Program-made: the position numbers and the translations under genes
Notes under the pieces: model-generated
The model's database searches: none
Told to the model about the DNA's origin: nothing
Seen by the model: the letters and a program-made list of their open reading frames with translations, nothing else
Assembly: GCA_963799105.1 (NCBI GenBank)
Contig: CAWCVR010000002.1
Coordinates: 682,001 to 746,000, forward strand
From: CAWCVR01 sp963799105
GTDB lineage: Bacteria > Acidobacteriota > Terriglobia > Bryobacterales > Bryobacteraceae
Direction: 5' to 3'
Length of the DNA stretch: 64,000 nt
Shown: piece by piece, positions 24,244 to 33,405 of the stretch
Layout of the letters: each line of letters begins with the position of its first letter
Numbering within the stretch: the first letter of the stretch is position 1

Positions 24244-24777
24244 ATGCCGCTGACCGTCACCCGCCTGGCGCGCGCCTGCCATCTGGCCCGCAGCACGGTG
24301 CTCTATTACGAATCCATCGGCCTGCTGCATCGGCCCCGGCGCACCGCCGGCAACTACCGGCTTTATTCCGAGGCCGATCTCGAACGCCTGCGCCGGATCT
24401 GCGCCTACCGCAACTCCGGCCTGACGCTCGCCGATATCCGTTCCGTCGTGGACGCCCCGCAAACCGCCGGCGCCGCCGCCGTGCTGCGCCGCCGGATGGT
24501 GGAATTGGACGCCGCCATCCTTCAACTCCGCAATCACCAGCAGGCCATCGCGCGCCTGCTGCAATCCAACGTCCTGCCAAGGAGAACCGCTATGGTCACC
24601 AAAGAGAAATGGGTCGCAGTAATGCAATCCGCCGGCTTCACCCAAGACGACATGCACCGCTGGCATGCCGAGTTCGAGAAGTCGGCTCCCGGCGAGCACC
24701 AGGAGTTTCTGGAGTTCCTGCACATTCCGCCCGCCGAAATCGAAGGGATTCGCGAATGGAGCCGCGGCGCGAAGTGA
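24244..24777 (+). CDS. MerR-family transcriptional regulator
   Basis: 177 residues. The winged-helix MerR domain is at the N-terminus: VTRLARACHLARSTVLYYES, then GLLHRPRRTAGNYRLYSEAD and the helix ICAYRNSGLTLADIRSVVD. A coiled-coil dimerisation helix follows and a C-terminal acidic effector segment (SAGFTQDDMHRWHAEFEKSA). No metal-binding cysteines are present, so it likely senses something other than a metal. It is divergent from the pseudouridine synthase and convergent with the VOC gene. Target genes are unknown. Confidence 0.85.
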   Translation: MPLTVTRLARACHLARSTVLYYESIGLLHRPRRTAGNYRLYSEADLERLRRICAYRNSGLTLADIRSVVDAPQTAGAAAVLRRRMVELDAAILQLRNHQQAIARLLQSNVLPRRTAMVTKEKWVAVMQSAGFTQDDMHRWHAEFEKSAPGEHQEFLEFLHIPPAEIEGIREWSRGAK

Positions 24778-24784
24778 GAACGCG

Positions 24785-25708
24785 CTACCTCGGCGGGGGA
24801 AGCGTGGAAGACGGCGCCGGCTTGCCGTCGATGGGTTCGAACTCCATCATCTCCACGCGCGTCCCGTCCGGGTCGAACAGGCCCACCTGCCGCTTGTTGT
24901 CCACGCCCACGGCGATCTTCATCTCGCGCGCATAGCCCTTCCGCGCCGGCCGTGCTTCGAGCGTTGCCACAGCCTTCCGGATATCGGGCACCGCCAGGCA
25001 GATGTGGTGCTCGACGCCGCGCCGGTCCGGCGGCGGAAGCTCCTTGTAGAGCATGAACTCCACGTGATTGTCGCCGTCCGGCACGCGCATGTTGACCCAG
25101 TTCAACGTGGTGCTCCTCAGGCTGTTGCCGCGCCACGTCTCGTGGCACCCCAGGATCCCGCCGTAGAACGCGGCGGCCGCGTCCAGGTTGCCCACCAGGA
25201 TTCCAGCGTGCATCATGCGGTCCGAAATGCGCGTCGCCGGCATGTGCTTGCCGGTGTCTTTGCCGGTCCAGCTATCGGGCAGATATTCGACGATCTCCAC
25301 CGTGTGGCCGTCCGGATCCACGACCGAGATCTTCCGATTCCCGATGCGGTTCAGGATCGCCTGGTCCGGCACTTTGACCCCGCGCGAAGCCAGGTATAAG
25401 CGCATCCGCTCGACGTCGTCGGTGTAGAGACCCAGATGGTTCAACTGGCCTTCGCCCCGGCTCGGCTGGTTCAACAACTCCAGGTACTGATGGTCGTTGA
25501 TCTTCACAAAGGCCATCTGCACGGTGCCATCGGCCTTGGGCAGCGTGAAAGCCTCCTCGTACCCGAGAAAGTCCTCGTAGAATGCGCGCGCCTTCGCCAG
25601 GTCGCTGACGAAAATGGAGTAGTGGGCCAGGCCGAGAACCTTCGGCCGCGCCGGAGGCGCCTGCGCCGAAAGGGACAGACACAACAGAAACCCGAAGATG
25701 AATCTCAT
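24785..25708 (-). CDS. Exported protein with two VOC (glyoxalase/dioxygenase-fold) domains
   Basis: 307 residues with signal peptide (MRFIFGFLLCLSLSAQA) and two glyoxalase-like domains. The first begins LGLAHYSIFVSDLAKARAFY, the second MMHAGILVGNLDAAAAFYGG; each has a later Glu-bearing strand (VDPDGHTVEIVEYL, FDPDGTRVEMMEF) as in VOC metal sites. The substrate is not deducible. Two-domain VOC proteins form a complete active site within one chain. Start is fixed by the signal peptide. Confidence 0.82.
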   Translation of the reverse strand: MRFIFGFLLCLSLSAQAPPARPKVLGLAHYSIFVSDLAKARAFYEDFLGYEEAFTLPKADGTVQMAFVKINDHQYLELLNQPSRGEGQLNHLGLYTDDVERMRLYLASRGVKVPDQAILNRIGNRKISVVDPDGHTVEIVEYLPDSWTGKDTGKHMPATRISDRMMHAGILVGNLDAAAAFYGGILGCHETWRGNSLRSTTLNWVNMRVPDGDNHVEFMLYKELPPPDRRGVEHHICLAVPDIRKAVATLEARPARKGYAREMKIAVGVDNKRQVGLFDPDGTRVEMMEFEPIDGKPAPSSTLPPPR

Positions 25709-25783
25709 GTGTTCAGGGTACCGCAGCCTCGAAAAAGGGGTCAGACGCATTTATTGAAACATCGGCATAGAATAGGGACTTCC

Positions 25784-27890
25784 ATGAAGAAGAACCGCGA
25801 ACGGCCCACGGTGGCGCCTGCCCGGCAGCCGGCCGCGTCTCCATTGCGGCGCCACATCCCGATCCTGTTGGGCCTGTGGGCCGCCGCCCTGCTGGCGTAC
25901 TCCAACTCGTTCCAGGCCGGCCTCACTTTTGACAACGGGATTGCCATCCAGCAGGACACGCGCATACGCGCCCTCGGGTCCGACAGCCTCCGGCAGATCT
26001 TCACCGAAGAATACTGGTATCCCAGCATGACCACGGGACTCTACCGGCCGCTCACCACTCTCTCGTACCTCTTCAATTACACAGTGCTGGGCAACCAAGC
26101 CGACACTCCCGGCTATCACTGGGTGAATTTCGCGCTGCATGCCATCAACATCGCCCTGATCTATCTCCTGGGGTTGCTACTGCTCGGTGACATTTCGTGG
26201 GCCGGCCTGCTGGCCGCCCTGTGGGCGCTGCATCCCCTGCTCACCGAATCGGTCACCAACATCGTGGGCCGCGCCGACGAACTGGCGGCGCTGGGCGTGC
26301 TCGCGGGCTTGCTGTGCCACATCCGCGGCAGCCATGCCGCCGGGCTCAGGAAAGCCGCCTGGCTTGCGGGACTGGCCGCGTCGGCAGCCGTGGCGGTTTT
26401 CTCCAAGGAAAACGGCATAGTGATCGCCGCCGTCATGCTGTGCTACGACTTCGCCTTCGGCGGGCCAAGACCGTGGAAACCGCTCCTCGCCGGCTACGCC
26501 GCGGTGGCGGCGCCACTCGCCATCTTCTTGATTCTCCGCGCTCGGATGCTCGACCACACGGCGGCGCCGGTGATCCCGTTCGTCGACAATCCGCTGATCG
26601 GCGCGCCGCCGGTCGCCGCCGGCCTGACCGCTATCAGAGTGATTGGCAACTACCTGTGGTTGTTCCTCTGGCCGGCGCGTCTCTCTTGCGACTACTCGTA
26701 CAACCAGATTCCGGTATTCCGCGGATCGCTCGGGTGGGAAGACATCGCCGCACTCACGTCGCTGGCGGTGTGCCTGGCCGCTGCGTTCCTCGGCATCCGC
26801 GCCTGGCGCCACGGGCGGAAACTGCCGTGCTTCGCCATCGCCTTCTTCTTCACCACTCTGGCGCCTACTGCCAATCTGTTGACTCCGCGCCGGCAGCATC
26901 ATGGCCGAACGCTGGATGTACCTGCCGTCGCTCGGGTTGGCGCTGGGTGTGGTCATGGGCCTGCAAACTCTTGAGCGGCGACTGCCGCGCAAGTCGAAGA
27001 AGACCCTGATGGCGGCGGCCGGTGTGCTGTTGCTGGCATGCGGTGTACGCACGTATCTTCGCAATATCGACTGGCGCGATCAGCAGACTCTCCTGCAAAG
27101 CACCATCGATGCCGCGCCGCGCGCCTTCCGGTCCTACTCCATGCTGGCCAACCTGCTGGCCAGCGCTGCGCCGCCGTCGGTGGAAGGCGCCATCCAGGCA
27201 GCCGAGCGCTCGACGGCCATCCTTGACCGGCTTGGCGACGACGAGAACATCGCCCTTCCGTTCGCCGTGGAAGGGATGTGCTATCGCCTCAAAGCCGAGA
27301 GCCTCTCCGATGCCGCCGAGAGCCAGGTCTGGTATCGCAAGGCGCTGGAGGCTCTCCTGCGCGCGCGGCGCATCGATTCCGCCCGGCGCGAAACGGTCAA
27401 CCGCGTCAACCGGGCGCGCGGCAAGGGCCCATTCGAGACGGGCCTGGCGCTCCTGTACCTCGAGTTGGGAAGCGTTCAGCGGCTCCTGGGCCAACCCCGT
27501 CAGGCCCTGGAATCGTTGGCCTATGGAAGCAAGCTCTCGCCGATGGTGGAATTCCGGGAAGAGAAGTCGCGGGCGTATCGCGACCTGGGCGATTCGGACC
27601 AGGCAGCCGTGGTCCTGCTGGAAGGCATGATTCTCGACAGAAACTCGCAACGCCTCGCCGCCGAAATCGTGCAGCTTTACCGCGCGACCGCGCCGCAATC
27701 GTGCGCCGTAGAAACCAGGGGCGGCAACTACTCCTTCAACACGCAGTGCCCCCTGGTGCACAACCACGTCTGCCAGGCGGCGCACAATGTCGCCGCGGCC
27801 TATCGCGATTCCGGCAAGCTGGAACAGGCAATTGCCACTGCGCAATTCGGTATCAACGGCCTCGGCTGCCCTGCGAACTTGTTTCCATAG
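25784..27890 (+). pseudogene. TMTC-like membrane TPR protein, frameshifted near 26888
   Basis: If the frame is repaired this is a ~701-residue protein: N-terminal polytopic membrane part (IPILLGLWAAALLAYSNSFQ, HWVNFALHAINIALIYLLGL), a DUF1736/TMTC-like loop, then a TPR-containing C-terminus. The first frame ends in LAPTANLLTP and drifts into PRRQHHGRTLD; a second frame resumes exactly with GSIMAERWMYLPSLGLALGV, a conserved motif of the family. One surplus C in ACTCCGCGCCGGC (26883-26895) explains the shift. Related proteins are thought to be O-glycosylation or assembly-associated. Real mutation and sequencing error are both possible. Confidence 0.75.
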
Positions 27891-27907
27891 CGCTTAAGCC
27901 CCTGCGG

Positions 27908-29459
27908 TCACACGAGGGTCAGTTCATCCTTGGAAGTCTCGGACTTCAGATAGGCGTTGGGATCGTGATAGAGAGCCCCCTCGGGAAGCCACTCCATCAG
28001 CGGTCCCAGATCCTGGCGCACGATGTCCTTGTAGAACTGGGGAAGCGCACCGCTCTCCTGCTCGAAATAGGGTGTGAACTGCGGATCGGTGTCCAGGCGG
28101 TCCCGAATCTCCCGGAAGTACCTGGCCCTTCCGAAACCCTCCGTCGAAACCGCGCGCACCACGTTCATCCAGCGCGCAGTTACACCCTGTGTCGCCAGAA
28201 AGCGGCGGTAGATAGCGCGCGTGGAGAAGGAGTATTGGGTCAGGCTGATGATCTCGTCGTAGAACGTCCGCCAGGAGTAGTTTGCCGGCCTGACGTTCAT
28301 GGCGCCGTTGTTATTGAGGAAGTGGAATGGGAAAGGCAGCACGCGGTTGGATCGCTGGTAATCCAGGTTAAGCGGCGCGGCCCGGCCGAATGCGGAGAGC
28401 AGCGAATAAGCCGGAAACGCCCCTGGGGTCATGTCCAGGAACCGCTTCGTCAGGTCAAAAGGCTCGGACCCTTCGTCGGTATCGAGTCCCAACACGAAGT
28501 TGGTTTGGATGTACGGTATGTACCGCAGGATCAGATTGACGTGTTCCGACACCTGCCGGACCTTGGCCATCCCGAGCAGCGATCCGGTCTTCGATTTGCC
28601 GCCCATGCGCGAACCAGGATTCGATGCCGGGAAGGACGCCTTTGAACGAATTGCGTTTGAGCCGCTTGAGGTGCGGTTCGGAAAGCAGGGACAGGCTGCT
28701 TTCGGCGACGAAGTCGATGCTGCCCGAAGGGACCGCGTCCTCGATCATGTCCAGATAGTCGTCGAAACGAACTCCGAAATTGGGATCGTGCCAGGCTACC
28801 AGGGGCCGCTTGAACCGGGTCAGCAGAAACCGGAGATCCTCGCGGAGTGCCTCGAAATCCATGGGTTGATAAGGCACCGTGGAATCGATACAAAAAGCGC
28901 ACGTGTACGGGCATCCCAGGCTGCCCGCCATGGGGACCATCTTGAGGAGGGGCGCTTTCCTGAGCGTCGGGTCGATGAACTGCCACCGCTCGCGCACTCC
29001 CGGCAGGCTCGCGGGCTGACGGGAGGCCGCGAGTTGAATGCCCACGGGCCGGTGTTGCGAGCGGTCCCGCAGGACTTGGCGGAGCGTGCTCTTGTCCGTG
29101 AAGCCCAGCACATAGTCGAAGTAACGCGCGGCGTCTTCGGGGTAACAGCGGGCGTGCGGTCCGCCGATCACCGTGATCGCCCCTCTGCCGCGAAACAGAT
29201 TGCTCAGGGCGTACGCCGTGTGCGCGGCTTCGGTGAACGCGCCGATGAAGACCACGTCCACGTTATCCGGCAACTCCGTCAGCAGATCTTCAAAGCCGGT
29301 GTAACAAACGAAAGTAACCTCATGGCCTTCCTCTTTGCACCAGACCCCGATGACCTGGGGCATGATGCTGGCCAGGCTGGCGTTCATGATGCGTGCGTAC
29401 AAAGCCCGTGTCGGGCCCCTGGAGACGATGTCGATAATCCCGATCCGCAGATTCCTCAA
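27908..29459 (-). pseudogene. B12-binding radical SAM protein, frameshifted near 28608
   Basis: A repaired product would have ~516 residues: an N-terminal B12-binding-like Rossmann region (IGIIDIVSRGP, VDVVFIGAFTEAAHTAYALS, VIGGPHARCYPEDAARYFDY) and a radical SAM core with GCPYTCAFCIDS (CxxxCxxC for the 4Fe-4S cluster). The first frame ends after GVLPGIESWF; a second frame resumes with MGGKSKTGSLLGMAKVRQVS and continues to the stop at 27908. One extra base in TTCGCGCATGGG (about 28602-28612) accounts for it. TTG 29459 overlaps an upstream ORF stop by TTGA; GTG 29480 is an alternative start. The reaction is unknown. Confidence 0.72.
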
Positions 29460-29680
29460 ATACCCTCCATGGCAGCGCACAGACCTTCCACATGGCCCTC
29501 ACGCCGCGTGACCGCAATTGTGACGGGAGACGCCCGGCTGGACGCTGCTTCTCTAACCTGGCGCAGCCGGAACCAAACAGGCAAGCTGAGGATTTGGCCT
29601 AGCACGCGCGATGCCAGGCCCACGCGGGCGTCCAAGGAGTAATGTTGGTAGTCACGAACCGCCCGATAAGACGGGCGCAC
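29456..29680 (-). CDS. Possible small ORF coupled to the radical SAM gene
   Basis: 74 codons from GTG 29680 (RPSYRAVRDYQHYSLDAR...). Its TGA overlaps the TTG start of the radical SAM gene and it supplies the GGAGGG ribosome-binding site. No homology is recognised and the composition is only weakly protein-like, so it may be a leader peptide, the tail of a lost gene or chance. Confidence 0.3.
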   Translation of the reverse strand: MRPSYRAVRDYQHYSLDARVGLASRVLGQILSLPVWFRLRQVREAASSRASPVTIAVTRREGHVEGLCAAMEGI

Positions 29681-29805
29681 GCAGCATGCCGCGCTTCGCC
29701 TGTCGGCAGGTTTTGCACCTCAGGTGCAGTCTTTGCACCGTGGAGCCCGCGAGCGCACGCGATCGCCATGTGGGCTCGCGGATGGGCCACCGCGATGCCG
29801 CGCGC
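29681..29805. repeat. Hairpin-rich intergenic stretch
   Basis: Contains TTTTGCACCTCAGGTGCAGT (inverted repeat TGCACCT/AGGTGCA) near 29710 and a longer stem GAGCCCGCGAGCG against TGGGCTCGCGG around 29741-29780. It lies just downstream of the hydrolase gene stop (read on the reverse strand it precedes the 74-codon ORF), so it could be a terminator or a decayed repeat. Confidence 0.4.
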
Positions 29806-30636
29806 TCACCTGGCTTTGTTACGGAGCGCCTTCAGCTTCACCCATGCCTCGGCGCGCGCCTTCTTATTGGCTTCCGCCGCATCCGGCTGCGCTCCGGCCC
29901 GCATGAACCCGTGGGCCGCGCCTTCGTAAGTCACCGGCTCGAAGAACTTGCCCGCCGCTTTCATCTGTTCCTGGGTCGCCGGAATGGTACCGTTGATGCG
30001 CGCATCGTTGCCCGCGTAGAAACCGTACACCGGAGCCTGGATGTTGGCGATGGCCTCCGGCGCGGGTCCGCTGCCGTAGAACACGAATGCCGCCGCCAGA
30101 TCCCTGCGGTTGGTCGCGAAGCGGAAGGCTTGTCCGCCGCCCCACGAGAAGCCCACCACGCAAACCTTTCCGTTCGATGCGGGAAGCTTGCCGCAAAAGT
30201 CGGCGACCGCGTTGAGGTCCGCGGTGACCTGGTCGGGCGGCAGCTTCTGAATGGCCGGGCCTACTTCGTTCGCGGGAAGATCCTTGGTGCGTCCGCCGTT
30301 CGGCGCCATGCCGGACAGCAGGTCGGGCGCGACCGCCAGGTAGCCGGCCGCGGCAAACTCATCGGTGACGCTCTCCACCCAGTCGGTCATTCCGAAGATC
30401 TCGTGGATGACGATAATCGCGGGCGCCTTGGCCTGCCCCTGCGGGTACGCGACAAACGATTCGAGGCTTCTGCCCTCGTGTTTCATCGTTACCCACTCGC
30501 GCCGCCGCGGCGACTTGTCTACCGCCTGGCGTGCCCAATCCTGCGCACCCAGCGAGGACGCGCCCCATCCGGTGGCGGCGATGCCCACAGCGCTTCCTTC
30601 CAGAAGCCGCCTTCTTGTCAGTGTCTGCATTTCCAA
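29806..30636 (-). CDS. Dienelactone hydrolase-like enzyme, exported
   Basis: 276 residues. The N-terminus LTRRRLLEGSAVGIAATGWG looks like a Tat-type signal (twin Arg plus hydrophobic stretch). The alpha/beta hydrolase core follows: AIIVIHEIFGMTDWVESV, nucleophile elbow VVGFSWGGGQAF, Asp in YAGNDARINGT and His in EGAAHGFMRAG. Classical dienelactone hydrolase uses Cys as nucleophile; here it is Ser, so it may be a generic carboxylesterase. ATG 30636 (MEMQTLTRRR) or the Met two residues on are possible starts. Confidence 0.85.
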   Translation of the reverse strand: MEMQTLTRRRLLEGSAVGIAATGWGASSLGAQDWARQAVDKSPRRREWVTMKHEGRSLESFVAYPQGQAKAPAIIVIHEIFGMTDWVESVTDEFAAAGYLAVAPDLLSGMAPNGGRTKDLPANEVGPAIQKLPPDQVTADLNAVADFCGKLPASNGKVCVVGFSWGGGQAFRFATNRRDLAAAFVFYGSGPAPEAIANIQAPVYGFYAGNDARINGTIPATQEQMKAAGKFFEPVTYEGAAHGFMRAGAQPDAAEANKKARAEAWVKLKALRNKAR

Positions 30637-30918
30637 TGTGCTCCTGTGTCGTCATTTTCGAACGGTTTGTCCCGCCAGCGCAAGATGAAATACGAGTTTC
30701 AGGCCCGCGACGCAAAAGTGGAGGCCGAGATGATTCGTTTCCAACGCCGGGCGCGCCACCGAGACAAAGTGTAGCACCACAGCCAGCGGCAGGCGAAGGA
30801 AGCTGCCCGCTTTGAGCGGTTGCCGGAACTGCCGGGCTCCCATCCGGGCACATGGTTTCTTCCCGTCTTTCCCTAAACGTGCGGCGACCGGCGTACGTCA
30901 TAATAGCGTACGGACCCG
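30637..30918. other. Intergenic region between divergent hydrolase and transglycosylase genes
   Basis: Holds the upstream regions of both genes. A CATAAT flanked by GCGTACG on both sides occurs at 30891-30910, just before the transglycosylase ATG; it may be a -10 element within an inverted repeat. No -35 hexamer is evident. Confidence 0.35.
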
Positions 30919-31578
30919 ATGCGCTTTTTGGGACTCATCTTACTCGCGGCCGCTTCCGTGGTGGACGCCCCAGCCGAGGAGTACGCCATCTTCTCCAGCG
31001 GTGCGCGCCTGCGCATAGACCGCCACGAAGCCGCCTGGGGCAAAGTGCGTCTGTACAACAGCGACGGCTACATTGAGATGGATCTATCGAGGATTCAACG
31101 ATTTGAGCCGGCTGAGGAGGTTCCATCCACGGCCCCGCCGCCGGCCGCTCCAGCACCCGATTCCGCGGTTGACGTGCCCGCCACGCCAATCGGCGCACCG
31201 TCCCCGCGGGACCTCGCCGACGCGGCCGCTGACAAGTACGGCATCCCACGGAAGCTGGTCCGTCTGGTAATGGAGGCCGAATCCGGCTCCCGGCAGCAAG
31301 CCGTTTCGCCCAAAGGAGCTGTCGGCCTGATGCAACTGATGCCCGCTACGGCGCAGGCCCTGGGGGCCGACCCCACCGACCCCGTGCAGAACGTCAACGC
31401 GGGCGCCCGCTACCTCCGCGACTTGTTGCAGAAGTATGACGGCCTTCTGTGGCACGCGCTGGCGGCTTACAACGCCGGCCCAGCCGCGGTCGACAAGTAC
31501 AACGGCATTCCCCCGTATGCCGAGACCATCCTCTACGTCAAGAAGATCGACCGGGAGTACCGCCTGAACGGCGATTAA
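30919..31578 (+). CDS. SLT-type lytic transglycosylase
   Basis: 219 residues with an N-terminal signal (MRFLGLILLAAASVVDAPA), a short beta domain (EYAIFSSGARLRIDRHEA), a Pro/Ala linker and a C-terminal goose-lysozyme-like SLT domain. The catalytic Glu is in VMEAESGSRQQAVSPKGAVG; LMQLMPATAQALGADPTDPV and HALAAYNAGPAAVDKYNGIP are family motifs. It cleaves glycan strands of peptidoglycan with 1,6-anhydro formation. Its position just before the sigma factor and secretion operon suggests it may open the wall for the secretion machine; that link is inference. Confidence 0.9.
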   Translation: MRFLGLILLAAASVVDAPAEEYAIFSSGARLRIDRHEAAWGKVRLYNSDGYIEMDLSRIQRFEPAEEVPSTAPPPAAPAPDSAVDVPATPIGAPSPRDLADAAADKYGIPRKLVRLVMEAESGSRQQAVSPKGAVGLMQLMPATAQALGADPTDPVQNVNAGARYLRDLLQKYDGLLWHALAAYNAGPAAVDKYNGIPPYAETILYVKKIDREYRLNGD

Positions 31579-31715
31579 ACCTGGGTTGCGGAACCTGGCG
31601 CCGCCCGCGACTCCAGGGAGGAACTCCCGTACTTGTACCGCCTCCGGAGTAAACTGAAGGTGCCCGCGTCCGACTTTTTGCGGATGCCGTGCGTCTACAC
31701 ACCAGGAGCCAGAGT

Positions 31716-32282
31716 TTGATATTTCGGGCGGTCGAAGATGCTGACCTGATTCAGCGGGCTGCCAAAGGCGACGTGGAGGCCTACAACCTCCTCGTGTCCC
31801 GTTGGGAGAAACCTATGTATAACTATCTCCTGCGGATCGCCGGCAACCGCGAAGACGCTCTGGACTTGACGCAGGATGTGCTTTTGAAGGCCTATCAGAA
31901 CCTCGGGAAGCTGGAAGAGCCGGGGCGGTTCGCGCCCTGGCTGTACCGGATCGCGCATAACGAAGCCTACACCATGTTCCGCAAGCGCCGGCCCGAAACT
32001 GGCGTGGAGAACGTGGAACCGCGCCGCACCGAAACCGGCATCACCGTGGGCGGCAGCTCGGTTTTTCCCATCGAGCTGAGCCTTTCGGTGGCTAGCGCCT
32101 TGGGCCGCCTGTCGGCTGAACAGCGTGAGGCCGTTGTGCTGAAGATCTACCGGGGGTTCAAGTTCGAGGAAATGGCCGAAATCCTGGATTGTCCCGTCTC
32201 TACCGTCAAGTCCCGTCTGTACACCGCCTTGGATCTGCTCAAAGAGGAACTGGCTCCGCTCGAAGCACGGGGTGTATCATGA
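31716..32282 (+). CDS. ECF-type RNA polymerase sigma factor
   Basis: 188 residues. Region 2 reads YNYLLRIAGNREDALDLTQDVL (helix split by linker) with WLYRIAHNEAYTMFRKRR; region 4 reads LSAEQREAVVLKIYRGFKFE followed by the helix-turn-helix EMAEILDCPVSTVKSRLYTA. I prefer TTG 31716 because AGGAG lies seven bases upstream; GTG 31689 is an alternative. The stop overlaps the anti-sigma start by ATGA. It opens a chain of overlapping genes leading into the type II secretion operon, so it probably controls that operon. Confidence 0.9.
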   Translation: MIFRAVEDADLIQRAAKGDVEAYNLLVSRWEKPMYNYLLRIAGNREDALDLTQDVLLKAYQNLGKLEEPGRFAPWLYRIAHNEAYTMFRKRRPETGVENVEPRRTETGITVGGSSVFPIELSLSVASALGRLSAEQREAVVLKIYRGFKFEEMAEILDCPVSTVKSRLYTALDLLKEELAPLEARGVS

Positions 32283-32863
32283 GTTGCTCGCCGTTTGATT
32301 TGAAGGATTTCCTTCTCCAGGAGCTGGCTGATCCGCAGCGGCTCCAGGTGGAAGCGCACGTTCAGGCCTGCCGGTCCTGCCGCCTGGAGCTGGACCGGTT
32401 GCGTCTTACCCAAACCGCATTGTCGTGCCTGCGCGACGAAGAGATTCCGCAGCGCATCGGATTCGTCTCCGATAAGATTTTCGAACCCTCCCGCTGGCGG
32501 CGGTGGTGGGCGGCCTTGCACGGATCGGCGGGCCTGGGGTTCGCCTCGGCCGCCATGTTGTCCGTGGCCCTGATCGTCTCCGTCGCGACCCGTCCGGCTC
32601 CCGCGCCGCGCGTCGCCGAAACCGCGAAGACCGTCTCCGAGGACGAAATCCGGCAGCGCATCGAGCGCGCCGCCGCCGCCATCGATGCGCGCTATGCCCA
32701 GCGCACCGAGCAGTTGGTGAAAGACATTGAGCTTCGCGACCGGGAAGAGCGCCGCGCGAGCCGGGCCATGGACGAAATGCAGATCGACTATCTGCAGCGC
32801 AACCTTCAGGCCGCCAACCGCCGCCAGTATGTGGCTTCCGTGAGCGATGGAGGACCGAGATGA
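32279..32863 (+). CDS. Zinc-finger anti-sigma factor, membrane-bound
   Basis: 194 residues. The N-terminus has the H-x3-C-x2-C zinc-binding anti-sigma motif in VEAHVQACRSCRLELDRL. One transmembrane helix follows (LGFASAAMLSVALIVSVAT) and the C-terminal half is a charged periplasmic helix likely to form a coiled coil (IRQRIERAAAAIDARYAQRT). It should hold the ECF sigma factor inactive until a signal arrives. ATGA overlaps on both sides couple it to the sigma gene and to the next gene. Confidence 0.87.
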   Translation: MSCSPFDLKDFLLQELADPQRLQVEAHVQACRSCRLELDRLRLTQTALSCLRDEEIPQRIGFVSDKIFEPSRWRRWWAALHGSAGLGFASAAMLSVALIVSVATRPAPAPRVAETAKTVSEDEIRQRIERAAAAIDARYAQRTEQLVKDIELRDREERRASRAMDEMQIDYLQRNLQAANRRQYVASVSDGGPR

Positions 32864-33405
32864 GAACCGCCGGAATTGTGCTCCTGCTGGCCGCGTTGCC
32901 GGCCGCCGCCCAGGTCGCCGCGCGGCCGGTGGCCGCCGTCGCTTCCATCGATCAACCGCCCCTCTCCCTCGACGTCGTCCGCAACCTGGAGAGAGTTTTC
33001 GACGCCAAGCTGGACTCCGCGCAGCCGCAACCCATCAACCTGATGGGCGCCACGCGAGGTTTGTATCTTCCCGGCTACGGACTGGTGTTCACCGCAGAGT
33101 TGGATTTGACGCTGACGCCCACCGCCGGCGGCCTGTTGCACCGCGAAATCACTCCCGCCGACGTGGCCGCCATTCACCAGAGGAAACTGGCCCAGTTGCC
33201 CGTGCTGCAGCGGCTCATGCGGGACATGATCGCCGCTTCCGCGCGGCAGGCTGGCACAATGCCGGACAACGAACGCATCGTGGTGGCGGTCCGCCTCTGG
33301 TGCCAGGCGTTCGAGGATCGGACCGGCCTCCCCAGCCAGATCCTCATGACCGCGGACCGGAAGTCGGCCATGTCCGGTCAGATTCTGGAAGTGGCCACCA
33401 AGTGA
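32860..33405 (+). CDS. Secreted protein of unknown function in the sigma/secretion operon
   Basis: 181 residues with signal peptide (MRTAGIVLLLAALPAAAQVA). The mature part has no recognised family; PGYGLVFTAELDLTLTPTAG and RIVVAVRLWCQAFEDRTGLP are its most conserved-looking strands, and it carries a single Cys. ATGA overlap with the anti-sigma gene and GTGA overlap with gspE suggest equal expression with both. It could be the signal-sensing partner of the anti-sigma factor or a secretion accessory; neither is shown. Confidence 0.75.
   Translation: MRTAGIVLLLAALPAAAQVAARPVAAVASIDQPPLSLDVVRNLERVFDAKLDSAQPQPINLMGATRGLYLPGYGLVFTAELDLTLTPTAGGLLHREITPADVAAIHQRKLAQLPVLQRLMRDMIAASARQAGTMPDNERIVVAVRLWCQAFEDRTGLPSQILMTADRKSAMSGQILEVATK

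Noticed and set aside
23481..24723. A long reverse frame (23071-24723) reading through the pseudouridine synthase and MerR gene
   Set aside because: Only its last part is the ParD-like antitoxin (from 23460); the rest is out of frame with recognised genes.
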